Positions 32,089 through 42,825 of a stretch of 64,000 nucleotides of DNA are shown here, in pieces. Made by a program: the position numbers and the translations under genes. The stretch covers positions 248,001-312,000 of the forward strand of contig CANNFM010000004.1 of assembly GCA_947503835.1 (NCBI GenBank), given 5' to 3'. Each line of letters opens with the position of its first letter. The stretch's first letter is position 1. The notes below the pieces were generated by a model. It saw only the letters and a program-made list of their open reading frames with translations, ran no database searches and had not been told where the DNA came from. This DNA is from an uncultured Aquimarina sp. Its GTDB lineage: Bacteria > Bacteroidota > Bacteroidia > Flavobacteriales > Flavobacteriaceae.

Positions 32089-34752
32089 TTAGAACTTATA
32101 TCTAAGTGAACCATTAAAGGTAACACCATTAGTATATAAGAATCCAAAGTTATCAGTAGACTGTTGTCTTACTTCATTAAATACGTTATATACATTGGCT
32201 CTAAATACTAAGCTACTTGTATCGAATTTGAAATCATACGTTAAACCAAAATCAGTAAGTGAATAAGGCTTAATAGTTCCAATATTTTTATCTTGAAGGC
32301 CTCTGTTATCAAAATCAATTTTATACTGCTGTGCATAGTAATTAATATTCCCATCAACCGAAAGACCTTGAATTACATTTACTTTAGCACCAAGACCAGT
32401 AGTAAATTGAGGTGCTGTAGTAACTTTTACGCCTGTTAAATCTACATTAGCTTCAGTAGAGATTAATTCATTATTTTCATCATTATAAGTATCTCGTGTT
32501 ACTTCACCATTAAATCTCCATGATCCTCCAGAAATATATCCTTTTAGATCCATCCAGGTAGTTGCATTATATACAAATTCTACTTCTGCCCCCATATGAA
32601 TTTGATTTACACCTCTATCAAAGAAATTTATATCAGTATCATCATCACCATCATCAGGAGTTGGAGTAGGGTTGAGATCTGCTCTACCGCTTGATAAAAT
32701 TACACGATTATCCCAGTTGGTATAATAAGAATTAAAATTGATCTGTAAGTCTTTTATTTTAAAACGATACCCTAATTCAACACCAGTAATATCTTCATTG
32801 TCTACCTCTGGCTCAACAAATCTATTTGATGTTCTTATTGCTTGGAATACATTATCTAAGAAGGGTTGTCTAGAGTAGAAACCTGCATTTAAATATAAAG
32901 TATGCGTATTCTCAATGGTGTATCCAAAACCTCCTTTAAGGTTGTATCCAATTTTATTGAGAAGATCAGAATCTCCAGACTCAAGAAGAAAATCTTCTAA
33001 AGGCAATCCTTCTTCTACAAATCTTGCCTCTCTTTTAAAAGATTGATTAGAAACTGCTCCCTGGAAAAATGCACTAAACTTATCACCGGCATACTCTATC
33101 TGAGAAAACACACCTTGATAGTTGATATTTTCTGAATAGTCATAATCAATACGTTGATCTTCATCGGCAAAATTAAATAATGCAGCCCATGGATCAGAAT
33201 CATAAGCTTCAGTTATGAGACCTCCATCAGGTCTATCATTAGCCCAACCTTGAAGACCATGGAAATCTGTAATTTGTCTAAAGTGATCTCCACGATAAAG
33301 TCTTAAGTCTACACCTACATTCCATGATAATTGTTCAGTCAATTCTGTATTGAAGTTTGAGATCAATCCATACCACTGGTGGTTATTTACAGAATTTCTT
33401 CTTACATATCCTTCACGAGCAGCATTATCTCCAATACCGTTAGCAACTGTCTGGTTTCGTTCCTCGATTGCACGAAAGTCTAACTGCCCTCTAAGTGGCC
33501 CGTCACCATCAGGATCTTCAGTTCTAAGAGTTCTTGCTCCTCTAGGTCCTATTGATCCACCACGACCCCATGATCCATAAAGAACAGAAGATAAATTAGA
33601 TTTCTCATTTATAGTCCAGTCCCAGTTCAAATTTGCTACTGGTTTGTGGTAATAATTTCCTCTTTCAGTGTCAATTTTAGAGGTATATTGTCCTGCAACT
33701 TCGTCAAAACCTTCAGTAAATCCCCAGTGCTGGTTATATCTTGGATTTGCTTCAATGATTTCATCAGATTGAGACCATCTTTGTCCATGAGTTTGAGGCG
33801 CACCCGTAATTAAGAAGTTAAATGCGTGTTCCTCGTTTGGCTTATATCCTGCTGAAAAATAGTAAGTTTGTCCTTCACCAAAAGTACCTTCAGCATATTT
33901 TCTATGAGCCCTCCAGTAATCAACTAAAACTGAAAATGCCCATCCTTTATCATTGATTCCTGTATTATAGGCTAAGGTTCCTTTAGCATAGCTATCATTA
34001 CCACCTAAAAATCTAGCGAACCCACCTTTTTTTCTGTCGGCAGCTTTCATTACAATATTTACGGTACCACCTACAGAAGAGATCGCTAATTTAGAAGATC
34101 CTAATCCACGTTGTACCTGTACTGCATTGGCAATATCAGAAAGTCCAGCCCAATTCGACCAGAATACACGACCATCTTCCTGAGAGTTGATTGGTTGACC
34201 GTTCAATAATATAGCAGTATTGGTGTCATCAAAACCTCTTACAAATAAGGCACCATCACCAAAACCTGTCTGATTAGAAATGAATACAGAAGGTGTGTTT
34301 TTGATAATTTCAGGTAATTCAACATTACCCACAGCTCTCTCCTGAATTTCATTAGCAGTAACAGTAGATACGGCTATAGGTGTTTTTCTGTCATCTGCTA
34401 AATCGATAACCCCAGTACCAACGATAACAATCTCTTCAAGAGAGTTATCAAGGCTTAAGGTAATTGTTCCCAGATCTTGATCTCCGTTAGTCACATCATA
34501 ATCGATGTTTTTAGATCCAAACCCTACATAAGAAACGTTGATGGTTCCTGTAGGACTATCTACTTTAAGAGAAAATTTACCATCAAAATCCGTAGTTGCT
34601 CCGTTAGAAGTACGTAATTGAATTACGTTTGCTCCCGGTAATGGAGCGTTTGACTCACTATCGAATACTGTTCCTGTTACTACCCCTTGTGCATACGTTT
34701 CCCCAACGAATGCCATAAGGATTACAACAAATAAAAATGTAATCTTTTTCAT
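32089..34752 (-). CDS. TonB-dependent outer-membrane receptor
   Basis: 887 residues with a signal peptide (about 1-21, GETYAQG), a CarboxypepD_reg-like beta-sandwich (about 22-110, GVVTGTVFDSESNAPLPGAN), a plug domain (about 120-240, with VQRGLGSSKLAISSVGGTVN) and a long barrel ending in aromatic RYKF. Such receptors import siderophores, cobalamin, oligosaccharides or metals using TonB energy. There is no SusD partner, so a polysaccharide-type SusCD unit is unlikely. The substrate is not readable from sequence. It is transcribed alone. Confidence 0.9.
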   Translation of the reverse strand: MKKITFLFVVILMAFVGETYAQGVVTGTVFDSESNAPLPGANVIQLRTSNGATTDFDGKFSLKVDSPTGTINVSYVGFGSKNIDYDVTNGDQDLGTITLSLDNSLEEIVIVGTGVIDLADDRKTPIAVSTVTANEIQERAVGNVELPEIIKNTPSVFISNQTGFGDGALFVRGFDDTNTAILLNGQPINSQEDGRVFWSNWAGLSDIANAVQVQRGLGSSKLAISSVGGTVNIVMKAADRKKGGFARFLGGNDSYAKGTLAYNTGINDKGWAFSVLVDYWRAHRKYAEGTFGEGQTYYFSAGYKPNEEHAFNFLITGAPQTHGQRWSQSDEIIEANPRYNQHWGFTEGFDEVAGQYTSKIDTERGNYYHKPVANLNWDWTINEKSNLSSVLYGSWGRGGSIGPRGARTLRTEDPDGDGPLRGQLDFRAIEERNQTVANGIGDNAAREGYVRRNSVNNHQWYGLISNFNTELTEQLSWNVGVDLRLYRGDHFRQITDFHGLQGWANDRPDGGLITEAYDSDPWAALFNFADEDQRIDYDYSENINYQGVFSQIEYAGDKFSAFFQGAVSNQSFKREARFVEEGLPLEDFLLESGDSDLLNKIGYNLKGGFGYTIENTHTLYLNAGFYSRQPFLDNVFQAIRTSNRFVEPEVDNEDITGVELGYRFKIKDLQINFNSYYTNWDNRVILSSGRADLNPTPTPDDGDDDTDINFFDRGVNQIHMGAEVEFVYNATTWMDLKGYISGGSWRFNGEVTRDTYNDENNELISTEANVDLTGVKVTTAPQFTTGLGAKVNVIQGLSVDGNINYYAQQYKIDFDNRGLQDKNIGTIKPYSLTDFGLTYDFKFDTSSLVFRANVYNVFNEVRQQSTDNFGFLYTNGVTFNGSLRYKF

Positions 34753-34988
34753 TATAAATAATTGAGTTAATTAATCGCCGCAAAAGAACGAATCTTTCTG
34801 CAAACTAAGTTTATCTTAATGTTAAGAGTTTTTAACAAAAAAAACATCATTTAAAGGTAGGAATATTTCAAAGCTATACTGGTTATCAGGCGGTTGAAGA
34901 TATTCACAAGTTATTAACTAAAGAAATGTTAATTATTGTTTCTTTTTTTAACGCAACAATAGCGTCAGAAAAGAGTCAGAAAACAAAA

Positions 34989-35013
34989 AACCAGCCTAAA
35001 TACCGGGCTGGTT
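34989..35013 (-). terminator. Terminator of the pgi operon
   Basis: On the minus strand AACCAGCC and GGCTGGTT arms close a short loop, followed by TTTTTTG. It begins 21 bp after the pgi stop. Confidence 0.75.
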
Positions 35014-35034
35014 CATATGTTGATGGTACTATAA

Positions 35035-36675
35035 TTATTTACTCAAATAATGTTGTAACAATTTTTTTGTAGAAGAATCATGTTCAGAAACTTGAGAATT
35101 GTTAATTTCTGATAAAATTTTTGTGGCCAATTGCTTGCCTAATTCTACTCCCCATTGGTCATAACTAAAAATATTCCAAACTATGCCTTGCACAAAAATA
35201 CGCTGCTCATACATGGATACTAATGCTCCTAAACTTTTAGGAGTAAGTTTATCAATTAGAAGCGTTGTAGTGGGTTTGTTCCCTTCAAAGATTTTAAAAG
35301 GAGTTAGTTGCTTTAATTTTTCTTCAGATAGGTTTTTAGATGTTAATTCTTCCAGAACTTCAGCCTCGGTTTTACCATTCATTAATGCTTCGGTTTGTGC
35401 AAAGAAATTAGCCATTAATTTATCCTGATGATCTTGATCTTCGAATAAAGAATGTTTAAAACCAATAAATTCTGCCGGGATCAGTTTAGTTCCTTGATGA
35501 ATTAACTGAAAGAATGCATGTTGTGCGTTAGTGCCGGGCTCTCCCCATATAATAGTACCTGTTTGATACTCTACTGTATCGCCATTACGATCTACGCTTT
35601 TTCCATTACTTTCCATAATTCCCTGTTGCAAATACGCAGGTAATCTATGTAGATACTGAGAGTAGGGTATAATGGCTTCGCTTTCGGCTTCAAAGAAATT
35701 ATTATACCATATACTAAGCATTCCTAAAATAACAGGTATATTTTCTTCAAATGGAGTGTTTTTAAAATGTTGATCCATTTCATGGGCTCCTTCTAATAAG
35801 GCTTCGAAATGTTCATACCCTACAGAAAGGCTAATAGACAATCCTACGGCACTCCATAACGAGAAACGACCACCAACCCAATCCCATAGTGGGAATATAT
35901 TATCTTCGGCAATACCAAAATTGGTGACATTTGGAATATTACTCGATACCGCCACAAAATGTTTACTTACGGCTTCTTTTGGAGCATGCTGAACAAACCA
36001 ATTTCTGGCTGTAGTAGCATTGGATAGTGTTTCTTGGGTAGAAAATGTTTTAGAAACTACAACAAATAGCGTAGTTTCCGGATCCAAACCTTTTAAGTTT
36101 TGATGCACGTGATCTCCATCTACATTAGAGATAAAATGTACTTTAAGGTGGTTTTTATAGAATTCTAAGGATTCTGTAATCATTGCTGGCCCAAGGTCTG
36201 ATCCACCAATACCGATATTAACAATATCAGTAAAAGTTTTACCCGTATGTCCAGTTAGACTACCAGAGATAACTTGGTCGCTAAACCTTTTTATTTTTTC
36301 TTTTACAGCGGTAACTTCAGGAATTACATTTTTACCATCTACAGTTACGCTATGGTTCGATGGAACCCTAAGTGCTGAGTGTAATACAGCTCTTTCTTCG
36401 GTTTCATTAATTATGCTCCCACCAAAATACTGTTGTATAGCTTCGTCTAGTTTTACCTCTTTAGCAAGATCAATTAACAATTTCTTAGTGGTTTCATCTA
36501 TCCTGTTTTTAGAATAATCCACATAAAAATCATTCCACGAGATGGATAGTGTATTTGCTCTATTGGTATGCTTTGCAAATAAGTCTTTGAGATGTACGTC
36601 TTTTATATTCTCATAGTGGGATTTTAATGCTTCCCAGGCTTTTGTGGTGGTGGGGTTAATAGTTGGTAACGTCAT
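35035..36675 (-). CDS. pgi: Glucose-6-phosphate isomerase
   Basis: 546 residues, the usual length. The enzyme interconverts glucose-6-phosphate and fructose-6-phosphate in glycolysis and gluconeogenesis in the cytoplasm. Signatures include [19 protein letters not shown], the sugar-phosphate loop [34 protein letters not shown] (PGI signature 1), and the catalytic Glu/His regions in [15 protein letters not shown] and [15 protein letters not shown]. It is preceded by the M23 gene with a 2-bp gap, so the two share a transcript. Confidence 0.97.
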   Translation of the reverse strand: MTLPTINPTTTKAWEALKSHYENIKDVHLKDLFAKHTNRANTLSISWNDFYVDYSKNRIDETTKKLLIDLAKEVKLDEAIQQYFGGSIINETEERAVLHSALRVPSNHSVTVDGKNVIPEVTAVKEKIKRFSDQVISGSLTGHTGKTFTDIVNIGIGGSDLGPAMITESLEFYKNHLKVHFISNVDGDHVHQNLKGLDPETTLFVVVSKTFSTQETLSNATTARNWFVQHAPKEAVSKHFVAVSSNIPNVTNFGIAEDNIFPLWDWVGGRFSLWSAVGLSISLSVGYEHFEALLEGAHEMDQHFKNTPFEENIPVILGMLSIWYNNFFEAESEAIIPYSQYLHRLPAYLQQGIMESNGKSVDRNGDTVEYQTGTIIWGEPGTNAQHAFFQLIHQGTKLIPAEFIGFKHSLFEDQDHQDKLMANFFAQTEALMNGKTEAEVLEELTSKNLSEEKLKQLTPFKIFEGNKPTTTLLIDKLTPKSLGALVSMYEQRIFVQGIVWNIFSYDQWGVELGKQLATKILSEINNSQVSEHDSSTKKLLQHYLSK

Positions 36676-36677
36676 GG

Positions 36678-37934
36678 TTATAAAATAGTTTCTTGTGGTT
36701 TAAATTGTATACTGTCTAATTCGGTTTTTATAGGTTCTATATATTTATAAAACCCAGTTCTAAGGCTATCCGAAAGAGGTTTTGAGGCTGGAAGATCTTG
36801 TTTGAATGGATCAACTTCTCTTCCATTTTTCCAGAATCTATAACAAACATGGGGGCCTGCCGTGTTACCAGTCATACCGATATATCCTATAACATCTCCT
36901 TGTTTTACAAATTGTCCAACTTTTACAGCCTGTCTACTCATGTGCAAATATTGAGTATCGTAGGTAGCATTATGTCGTATTTTTACATATTTACCATTAC
37001 CTCCCTTGCGTTCTGATTTTGTTACGATACCATCCGCAGTAGCTAAAATGGGCGTTCCTATTGGTGCAGCGAAGTCGGTTCCTCTGTGAGGTCTTATTTT
37101 ATTGCCATAGTATTTGATTCTACGTCTAAGATTATATCTCGAAGAAATCCTGCTAAATTTAACCGGAGCGGTAAGGAATGCTCTACGTAAGTTATTGGCT
37201 TCTTCATCAAAATAATCTATAGCCCCATGTATAGAATCATCTACAAATCGAAATGCATAAATAGGCTTACCTACATGCTCAAAATAGGAGGCTTTGATCT
37301 GATCAATTCCTGCCGGAATAGTATCATCGATAAATTTTTCGGTATATACTACTTTAAATCGATCTCCTGCCTGAAGTCTTGTAAAATCTATAGTCCATGC
37401 GTAAATATCTGCCATATTATAGGCGACCAGAAAATTAAGATCTAAATCATCAAATGTTTGCATTAAACTGCTATTGATGATTCCTGAAGCAGTTTTCTCA
37501 ACTAATTTTACTGGTTTTTTTCTTTTTTGAGCAATGATACTATCTCTAAAATCAATTACGGTATAGTCTATCTTATTATTTTGATATACAAAGACCTGGG
37601 CTTTTGCTGTAGTATCTTTGGATTTAAGAAGCATATATGGTTTACCTGCCATAATCCTAGCTACATTAAAAGTGTCCTTGATTTTAGTGGTGATCTCAAA
37701 TACTCGTGATCTACTTATTCCATGGGTATCCATAATGGCACCAAAACTATCTCCTGGTTTTATGGTGTCCTTGACTACATTAAAATGATCAAGAATGTAT
37801 CCAAACTCTTTAACTACAGGAGGTGCTTTTTCTTCCTTAATATCTTCGGGAATAATAACCTTTGCTTCTTTTTTTTCCTTTTGACATGAAAATGCTACTA
37901 CTGCTATAAGTAGCATGTAACTTATTTGCTTCAA
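36678..37934 (-). CDS. M23-family murein endopeptidase, lipoprotein
   Basis: 418 residues with a short signal ending in a lipobox ([11 protein letters not shown], Cys about 17). The C-terminal LytM domain (about 270-375) carries HRGTD with His283 and Asp287, YLHMSRQ and [12 protein letters not shown]. In classical M23 enzymes the last motif is HxH; here it is His362-Val363-Cys364, so the second His is replaced by Cys, a variant I believe is shared by Bacteroidetes relatives. The family cleaves peptidoglycan cross-links in the periplasm. The upstream region has OapA/LysM-like features ([14 protein letters not shown]). It is followed by pgi after 2 bp and preceded by the dioxygenase gene. Confidence 0.88.
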   Translation of the reverse strand: MKQISYMLLIAVVAFSCQKEKKEAKVIIPEDIKEEKAPPVVKEFGYILDHFNVVKDTIKPGDSFGAIMDTHGISRSRVFEITTKIKDTFNVARIMAGKPYMLLKSKDTTAKAQVFVYQNNKIDYTVIDFRDSIIAQKRKKPVKLVEKTASGIINSSLMQTFDDLDLNFLVAYNMADIYAWTIDFTRLQAGDRFKVVYTEKFIDDTIPAGIDQIKASYFEHVGKPIYAFRFVDDSIHGAIDYFDEEANNLRRAFLTAPVKFSRISSRYNLRRRIKYYGNKIRPHRGTDFAAPIGTPILATADGIVTKSERKGGNGKYVKIRHNATYDTQYLHMSRQAVKVGQFVKQGDVIGYIGMTGNTAGPHVCYRFWKNGREVDPFKQDLPASKPLSDSLRTGFYKYIEPIKTELDSIQFKPQETIL

Positions 37935-37946
37935 CTGACGACTATT

Positions 37947-38912
37947 TTATTTTCTGGTATTAAATTGATGAGTAACCCATTGCTGACCCCAGTTTTCTTT
38001 TTCTTCTTCATTCCAAAGATTAGGAAAAAACATAATCCTTTGAAAACTAGGCGGTAGAAATTTTTTCCAATTCGTACCTCCAGTGGCTAAAACTTCACCC
38101 TTTTCTTTATTGAGATACCTAAAGGCGGCACCCATATGCATTAATAACCAATTAATATTCACATTGGTGTCAAAAGTACGTAATGCTTCGATAAGGTGCA
38201 CATTATTTTGCTCTTTTTCTGGTAACTCGAGATATTTATGGAAAATTGTGCTATTCTTGACCTGATTAGCAATACGCATCATCCTTGGTGTATAGCGATA
38301 CTCGAATTGTTTTAGAGTAAGTGTTTTTTCTCCGGTTACTCTGTCGGTTGCGCCAGATTTCCAATATAAATGCTCAAATACTTCTTCAAGGGAATCCTGT
38401 TCAGAAAACTGTCCCTTTTCATTTGGATTAACAAGGTGTGCCAAAGGAGTAGCATAAATTTCTATAAGTCGAAATTGTACTGATTGAAACCCACTGGCAG
38501 GAAGAAGAGACATTCTATATTTTAAGAATTGGTCTCTATCCATTCCTTTGATCATGACATCAAAAGAATTAATCAACACCCTAAAATAACGATTAACCCT
38601 ATCTAATTTTTCAGTAAAAAATTTGGCGTTTTGTAGCTTGTCATCAATAATTTGCTTTAGCTCATGTATGATGAGTTTAAAATACAACTCTGTGATCTGA
38701 TGATAGGTTATAAAAATTTCTTCATCGGGAAAATGAGTCCTTGGTATTTGTAAACTAAGTAAGGTATCTAAATGTATATAATCCCAATAGGTGAGATATC
38801 TGTCATGAAGCAGACCGTCTAAGTATGATCCTAGGTCTTGGCCCGAATTTTTGAATTTTCTTTCTAATTGCTGTATTTTTTCAGCAATTTCTGGTTTAAT
38901 AGGTTGGTTCAT
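37947..38912 (-). CDS. kynA: Tryptophan 2,3-dioxygenase family protein
   Basis: 321 residues, haem dioxygenase fold. Signatures are YLTYWDYIHLDTLLSLQIP, the distal segment FITYHQITELYFKLIIHEL, and the C-terminal LLMHMGAAFRYLNKEKGE followed by TGGTNWKKFLPPSFQRI, where the TGGT loop and the proximal His are expected. The family opens the indole ring of tryptophan to N-formylkynurenine. It overlaps its neighbours closely (the DUF3108 gene stop abuts its start, and the M23 gene follows after 12 bp). Other kynurenine genes are not in the window. Substrate specificity could differ in this subfamily. Confidence 0.85.
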   Translation of the reverse strand: MNQPIKPEIAEKIQQLERKFKNSGQDLGSYLDGLLHDRYLTYWDYIHLDTLLSLQIPRTHFPDEEIFITYHQITELYFKLIIHELKQIIDDKLQNAKFFTEKLDRVNRYFRVLINSFDVMIKGMDRDQFLKYRMSLLPASGFQSVQFRLIEIYATPLAHLVNPNEKGQFSEQDSLEEVFEHLYWKSGATDRVTGEKTLTLKQFEYRYTPRMMRIANQVKNSTIFHKYLELPEKEQNNVHLIEALRTFDTNVNINWLLMHMGAAFRYLNKEKGEVLATGGTNWKKFLPPSFQRIMFFPNLWNEEEKENWGQQWVTHQFNTRK

Positions 38913-39692
38913 TTAATCTACTAGAATTTTAAAAGGGTGTTTAAGACCTTTGAATGCGTCTAAATCTGCTTTAATAGAGCCAACTAATATATCGGCCTTT
39001 ATTCTTACTGGCATACGGTTGTCGTCATCACTAACCCAAACCGTCATGCTTTCTTCTTCTTTAAAGATTCTATCTGCCATCACATATGGCCTAAATTTTA
39101 AACATGCAATTTTACCCATTTTAGTCCTAATTACCTCTCGACCTAGAAACTTTAACTTAAAAGGATAATTTTCATTGTCAAAAAACATATTTACAAATTG
39201 TTCATCTCCTTTTTTTAATGAAGTTGTTTCAATAGAATTTCTAAGGTAATAGAAAGAAGACATCATGTCTTGCACATCAGAACGGATTTGAAATTTCTGT
39301 TTTGTATTGTATTTTTTGTTGAATACTAAAGCTTCGCTTTTTTGATGGTCAAAATTAATTTCTATATCCTTAGTATGGCCTCCTTCATTTATCTTACGAA
39401 TAAACCGATAAGGTTTTACTTCATTTTTATCTATATACGTTTCGTAGTAATCTTCAACCTTAAAAAACAAACTTAAAATCCCAGAGGATTTTCCTGTCCC
39501 AATTACATGATGAACGGGTATATCGTTTATGGTATCGTCTTTAACTTCTAATGTTGCATAGCTTGCTGTAAACATACCATAGTGTATTCGAAATCTAAAC
39601 CACTCTCCAGAATCAAAGGCTTTGTGGTTTTCTTGAGCAGAAACTGTAATCGATACAATCAATAAAAGCAATACTGAAATAAACTTTCTCAT
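38913..39692 (-). CDS. DUF3108 domain-containing exported protein
   Basis: 259 residues with a signal peptide (about 1-19, SITVSAQEN) and a beta-rich body: YGMFTASYATLEVKDD, HHVIGTGKSSGILSLFFKVED, YFVRR-like segments and a C-terminal AWVS-like SMTVWVSDDDNRMPVRIKAD. This is the DUF3108 pattern of periplasmic proteins of unknown role. Its stop directly abuts the kynA-like start, and it begins the minus-strand operon running to pgi (no gap larger than 12 bp). Confidence 0.85.
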   Translation of the reverse strand: MRKFISVLLLLIVSITVSAQENHKAFDSGEWFRFRIHYGMFTASYATLEVKDDTINDIPVHHVIGTGKSSGILSLFFKVEDYYETYIDKNEVKPYRFIRKINEGGHTKDIEINFDHQKSEALVFNKKYNTKQKFQIRSDVQDMMSSFYYLRNSIETTSLKKGDEQFVNMFFDNENYPFKLKFLGREVIRTKMGKIACLKFRPYVMADRIFKEEESMTVWVSDDDNRMPVRIKADILVGSIKADLDAFKGLKHPFKILVD

Positions 39693-39819
39693 AATTTAGG
39701 GCTTTGCTTATAATAGATAAACATATAATTTTCTATATAATTACAATTTCTATTCCAAAAGTACTATTTAATGTAAAGAGATAAAAATGAAAGTGTTATC
39801 AAAAAGTAAAATATAAACA

Positions 39820-39850
39820 AAAAAAGAGAGCCACCACAGCTCTCTTTTTT
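39820..39850. terminator. Hairpin with T/A runs in the 39693-40086 gap
   Basis: AAAAAAGAGAGC and GCTCTCTTTTTT arms enclose CACCACA. It can act in both directions: after hpd on the minus strand, although about 240 nt downstream, or as an upstream attenuator for a possible plus-strand small ORF at 39880. The rest of this gap is A/T-rich without other clear features. Confidence 0.65.
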
Positions 39851-39879
39851 ACTTTTATTAACCAACTAAAAACTTAAAT

Positions 39880-39993
39880 TATGAGAATAATTATTGTTTT
39901 AGATATAAGCAGTAACCACTCTGCTCATATGGGCAAATATCAACTTTTTTTGAATAATTATCAACCGAAAACGTTTTTTTATTATGAAATTTA
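39880..39993 (+). CDS. Possible small ORF of 37 codons (weak)
   Basis: ATG at 39880 opens MRIIIVLDISSNHSAHMGKY and stops at TAA near 39993. It is preceded by an A-rich leader AACCAACTAAAAACTTAAAT, typical of Bacteroidetes translation starts, and by the hairpin at 39820-39850. No family is recognised; a chance ORF in A/T-rich DNA is a real alternative. Confidence 0.2.
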
Positions 39994-40086
39994 ACAAAAA
40001 CTTGTGTAAATAATCATAATATTTCAATGTATACAAGATATTAACATTCTTATTTAGGATTCTTAAAAGTTGAAATTATTTTCTTT

Positions 40087-41226
40087 TTAAAGGGTTCCTC
40101 GTTGCTCTTGTTCTCGCTCGATGGCTTCAAATAATGCTTTAAAATTACCTTTCCCAAAGGATTGCGCTCCTTTGCGTTGTATAATTTCAAAAAACATGGT
40201 AGGGCGATCAAGAACAGGTTTAGTAAAAATCTGAAGTAGGTATCCTTCGTCATCACGATCAATTAAGATTCCTAATTCTTTAAGCGGAGCAAGATCTTCA
40301 TCAATTTCACCAACTCTATCCAAGACAGTTTCATAATAGCTAGCGGGGACGGTTAAAAACTCTACTCCTCGATTTCGAAGTTCGGAAACGGTTTCGATTA
40401 TATTATCTGTAGACAATGCCATATGTTGTACTCCTGCACCATTATAGAAATCAATATATTCTTCGATCTGAGATTTTTTTCTTCCTTCGGCGGGCTCGTT
40501 TATAGGAAATTTAATACGACCGTTACCATTACTCATTACTTTGCTCATCAAAGCAGTGTATTCTGTAGAGATATCTTTATCATCAAAAGATACTAATTGA
40601 GCAAACCCCATAACTTTGGCATAAAACTCACACCATTTATTCATTTCATTCCACCCTACATTTCCTACCATATGGTCAATAAATTTTAGACCAGTGGATT
40701 TTGTTTTATAGGGTTTAGTCCAAGGCATATAACCGGGTAAGAAGACTCCGTTATAGTTTTTTCGTTCAACAAAAATGTGCACAGTTTCTCCATAAGTGTG
40801 GATTCCAGAAAATACAACACGGCCATTTTTATCTTCTTCAACCGTAGGTTTCATATAGGATTCTGCACCACGTTTTATGGTTTCTTCATAACTTTTAGTA
40901 GCATCATCAACCCATAATGCAACTACTTTTACACCATCTCCGTGAGCATTGATATGTTTATTAATGTCCCCATCGGGTTGAAGTGGAGAAGTAAGTACGA
41001 GTCTGATCTTATCTTGTTGAAGCACATACGAAACACTATCCTTACGACCTGTTTCTAGTCCTGCATAAGCAATAGGTTGAAATCCCCATGCAGTTTGATA
41101 GTAATAAGCAGCTTGTTTTGCATTGCCTACATAGAGTTCTACATAATCGGTTCCTAATAGCGGTAAAAAATCTTCTGCTTGTGGATTTACTTTTTCTAAA
41201 TCCTGAGGTGTTATATTAGTTGACAT
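40087..41226 (-). CDS. hpd: 4-hydroxyphenylpyruvate dioxygenase
   Basis: 379 residues with two VOC domains. The iron ligands are visible: His in KFIDHMVGNVGW, His in AGVQHMALSTDNI and Glu in RPTMFFEIIQRKGAQSFGKG. The N-terminal TDYVELYVGNAKQAAYYYQT is typical. It converts 4-hydroxyphenylpyruvate to homogentisate in tyrosine catabolism; the product enters the HmgA reaction encoded just upstream on the same strand (180-bp gap). Close to tryptophan dioxygenase, this forms an aromatic amino-acid catabolic region. Length and start are normal. Confidence 0.96.
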   Translation of the reverse strand: MSTNITPQDLEKVNPQAEDFLPLLGTDYVELYVGNAKQAAYYYQTAWGFQPIAYAGLETGRKDSVSYVLQQDKIRLVLTSPLQPDGDINKHINAHGDGVKVVALWVDDATKSYEETIKRGAESYMKPTVEEDKNGRVVFSGIHTYGETVHIFVERKNYNGVFLPGYMPWTKPYKTKSTGLKFIDHMVGNVGWNEMNKWCEFYAKVMGFAQLVSFDDKDISTEYTALMSKVMSNGNGRIKFPINEPAEGRKKSQIEEYIDFYNGAGVQHMALSTDNIIETVSELRNRGVEFLTVPASYYETVLDRVGEIDEDLAPLKELGILIDRDDEGYLLQIFTKPVLDRPTMFFEIIQRKGAQSFGKGNFKALFEAIEREQEQRGTL

Positions 41227-41406
41227 GATGTTGTTAATTAGATAATTAGTTAATGTGAAAATTAGATAATGATGTGCTTTATTTTAAAAATTGCACAGAT
41301 TTTTTCAATTCAACTTACCACATTGCTCTTAGGTGAGCAGTAATATCTTTTCTGTAATTAAGCATTATTTATAAATTAAAAGTAACTTCTCTAATCTTCT
41401 CATTGA

Positions 41407-42564
41407 CTACTCTAACCAGGATTTATGATAATCATCATCGGCTATTTTCATAGCCTCTTCTGTTACCATAAGAGGTTTAAAAGTATCCACCATAACAGCA
41501 AGTTCATCGGTTTTAGTTTTACCAATACTTCTTTCTGCCGCTCCAGGATGTGGACCATGGGGTATCCCTGCAGGATGTAACGAAATATGACCTGCATCTA
41601 CATCGTTTCTACTCATAAAATCCCCATCAACATAGTACAACACCTCATCGCTATCAATGTTACTATGATTATAAGGTGCCGGAATGGACTCTGGGTGATA
41701 GTCATACAATCTAGGCACAAATGAACAGACCACAAAAGCATCGGTCTCAAAAGTTTGATGAACCGGAGGGGGTTGATGTATTCGTCCGGTAATAGGCTCA
41801 AAATCATGTATCGAAAATGCATATGGAAAATTAAATCCATCATACCCAACCACATCAAATGGGTGTGTGGCATAGATCATATCAAAAATTTCGCCTTGTT
41901 TTTTTACTTTAATCAAAAAATCCCCTTTTTCATCATTGGTTTCTAACTCATAAGGAGTTCTAAGGTCACGTTCGCAAAATGGAGAGTGCTCTAGAAGTTG
42001 CCCAAACCAGTTACGATATCTTTTAGGCGTATATATTGGTCTTCTTGACTCTACAATAAATAAACGATTATCAGTAGTGTCAAAATCAAGCTTATATATA
42101 GTCCCTCTTGGGATCAAGATATAATCACCATATTTAAAATCCAGATTCCCTAAATGGCTTCTAAATTTTCCGCTACCACGATGAACAAAAATTAATTCAT
42201 CGGCATCCGTGTTTTTATAAAAATAATCGGTTGTTGATTCTTGAGGAGAAGATAAAATGATACTTACATCGCTATTAGTAAGTACATTTTTTCTGCTTTG
42301 CAGATAATCTTTTTCGGGAGTAACCTTAAAACCATGAAAACGATAGGATTTAATGTTATTTTTTATTGCAATTTTTGGAGCTACATTGTAGCTTCCTTTG
42401 ATTTCTTTTACCTGTGTTGGCCTTTGGCAATGATACATATTGGTAGACATGCCATCAAAGCCGATTGTACCAAATAATTGTTCGTAGTAGAGGCTGCCAT
42501 CTGGTTTTTTAAAGATGGTATGGCGTTTGGGTGGTATTTTCCCTAGGGTGTGATAAAAAGGCAT
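41407..42564 (-). CDS. hmgA: Homogentisate 1,2-dioxygenase
   Basis: 385 residues. A cupin-fold, iron-dependent enzyme that opens the homogentisate ring to maleylacetoacetate. The active-site region is HPAGIPHGPHPGAAERSIG and TDELAVMVDTFKPL, with IHQPPPVHQTFETDAFVVC upstream. The N-terminus YHTLGKIPPKRHTIF is the family opening. It pairs functionally with hpd downstream. Fumarylacetoacetase is not in the window. The 261-bp region upstream (42565-42825) shows no recognisable element. Confidence 0.95.
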   Translation of the reverse strand: MPFYHTLGKIPPKRHTIFKKPDGSLYYEQLFGTIGFDGMSTNMYHCQRPTQVKEIKGSYNVAPKIAIKNNIKSYRFHGFKVTPEKDYLQSRKNVLTNSDVSIILSSPQESTTDYFYKNTDADELIFVHRGSGKFRSHLGNLDFKYGDYILIPRGTIYKLDFDTTDNRLFIVESRRPIYTPKRYRNWFGQLLEHSPFCERDLRTPYELETNDEKGDFLIKVKKQGEIFDMIYATHPFDVVGYDGFNFPYAFSIHDFEPITGRIHQPPPVHQTFETDAFVVCSFVPRLYDYHPESIPAPYNHSNIDSDEVLYYVDGDFMSRNDVDAGHISLHPAGIPHGPHPGAAERSIGKTKTDELAVMVDTFKPLMVTEEAMKIADDDYHKSWLE

Positions 42565-42825
42565 GATGTTATATAATTTGATAATAAATGATTATTTTTT
42601 CAAAACAATAATGAAAGATAATCTGCCTTATTCGGGATTACGTTTGATAAGGTAATGTAATAGTAATAATAAATCCTGCCAAAACAAGCTCATAGTATTA
42701 CAAATATCGGAAATATTTCTATTAAAAAAGAGAAAAGATGAGAGAGAAAAGAATAAAGAATATTGATTTAGGGTTTTAAAAAACAGGAATCTATGTAACT
42801 TTCTGGTGGGTCTGCATATACGAGT

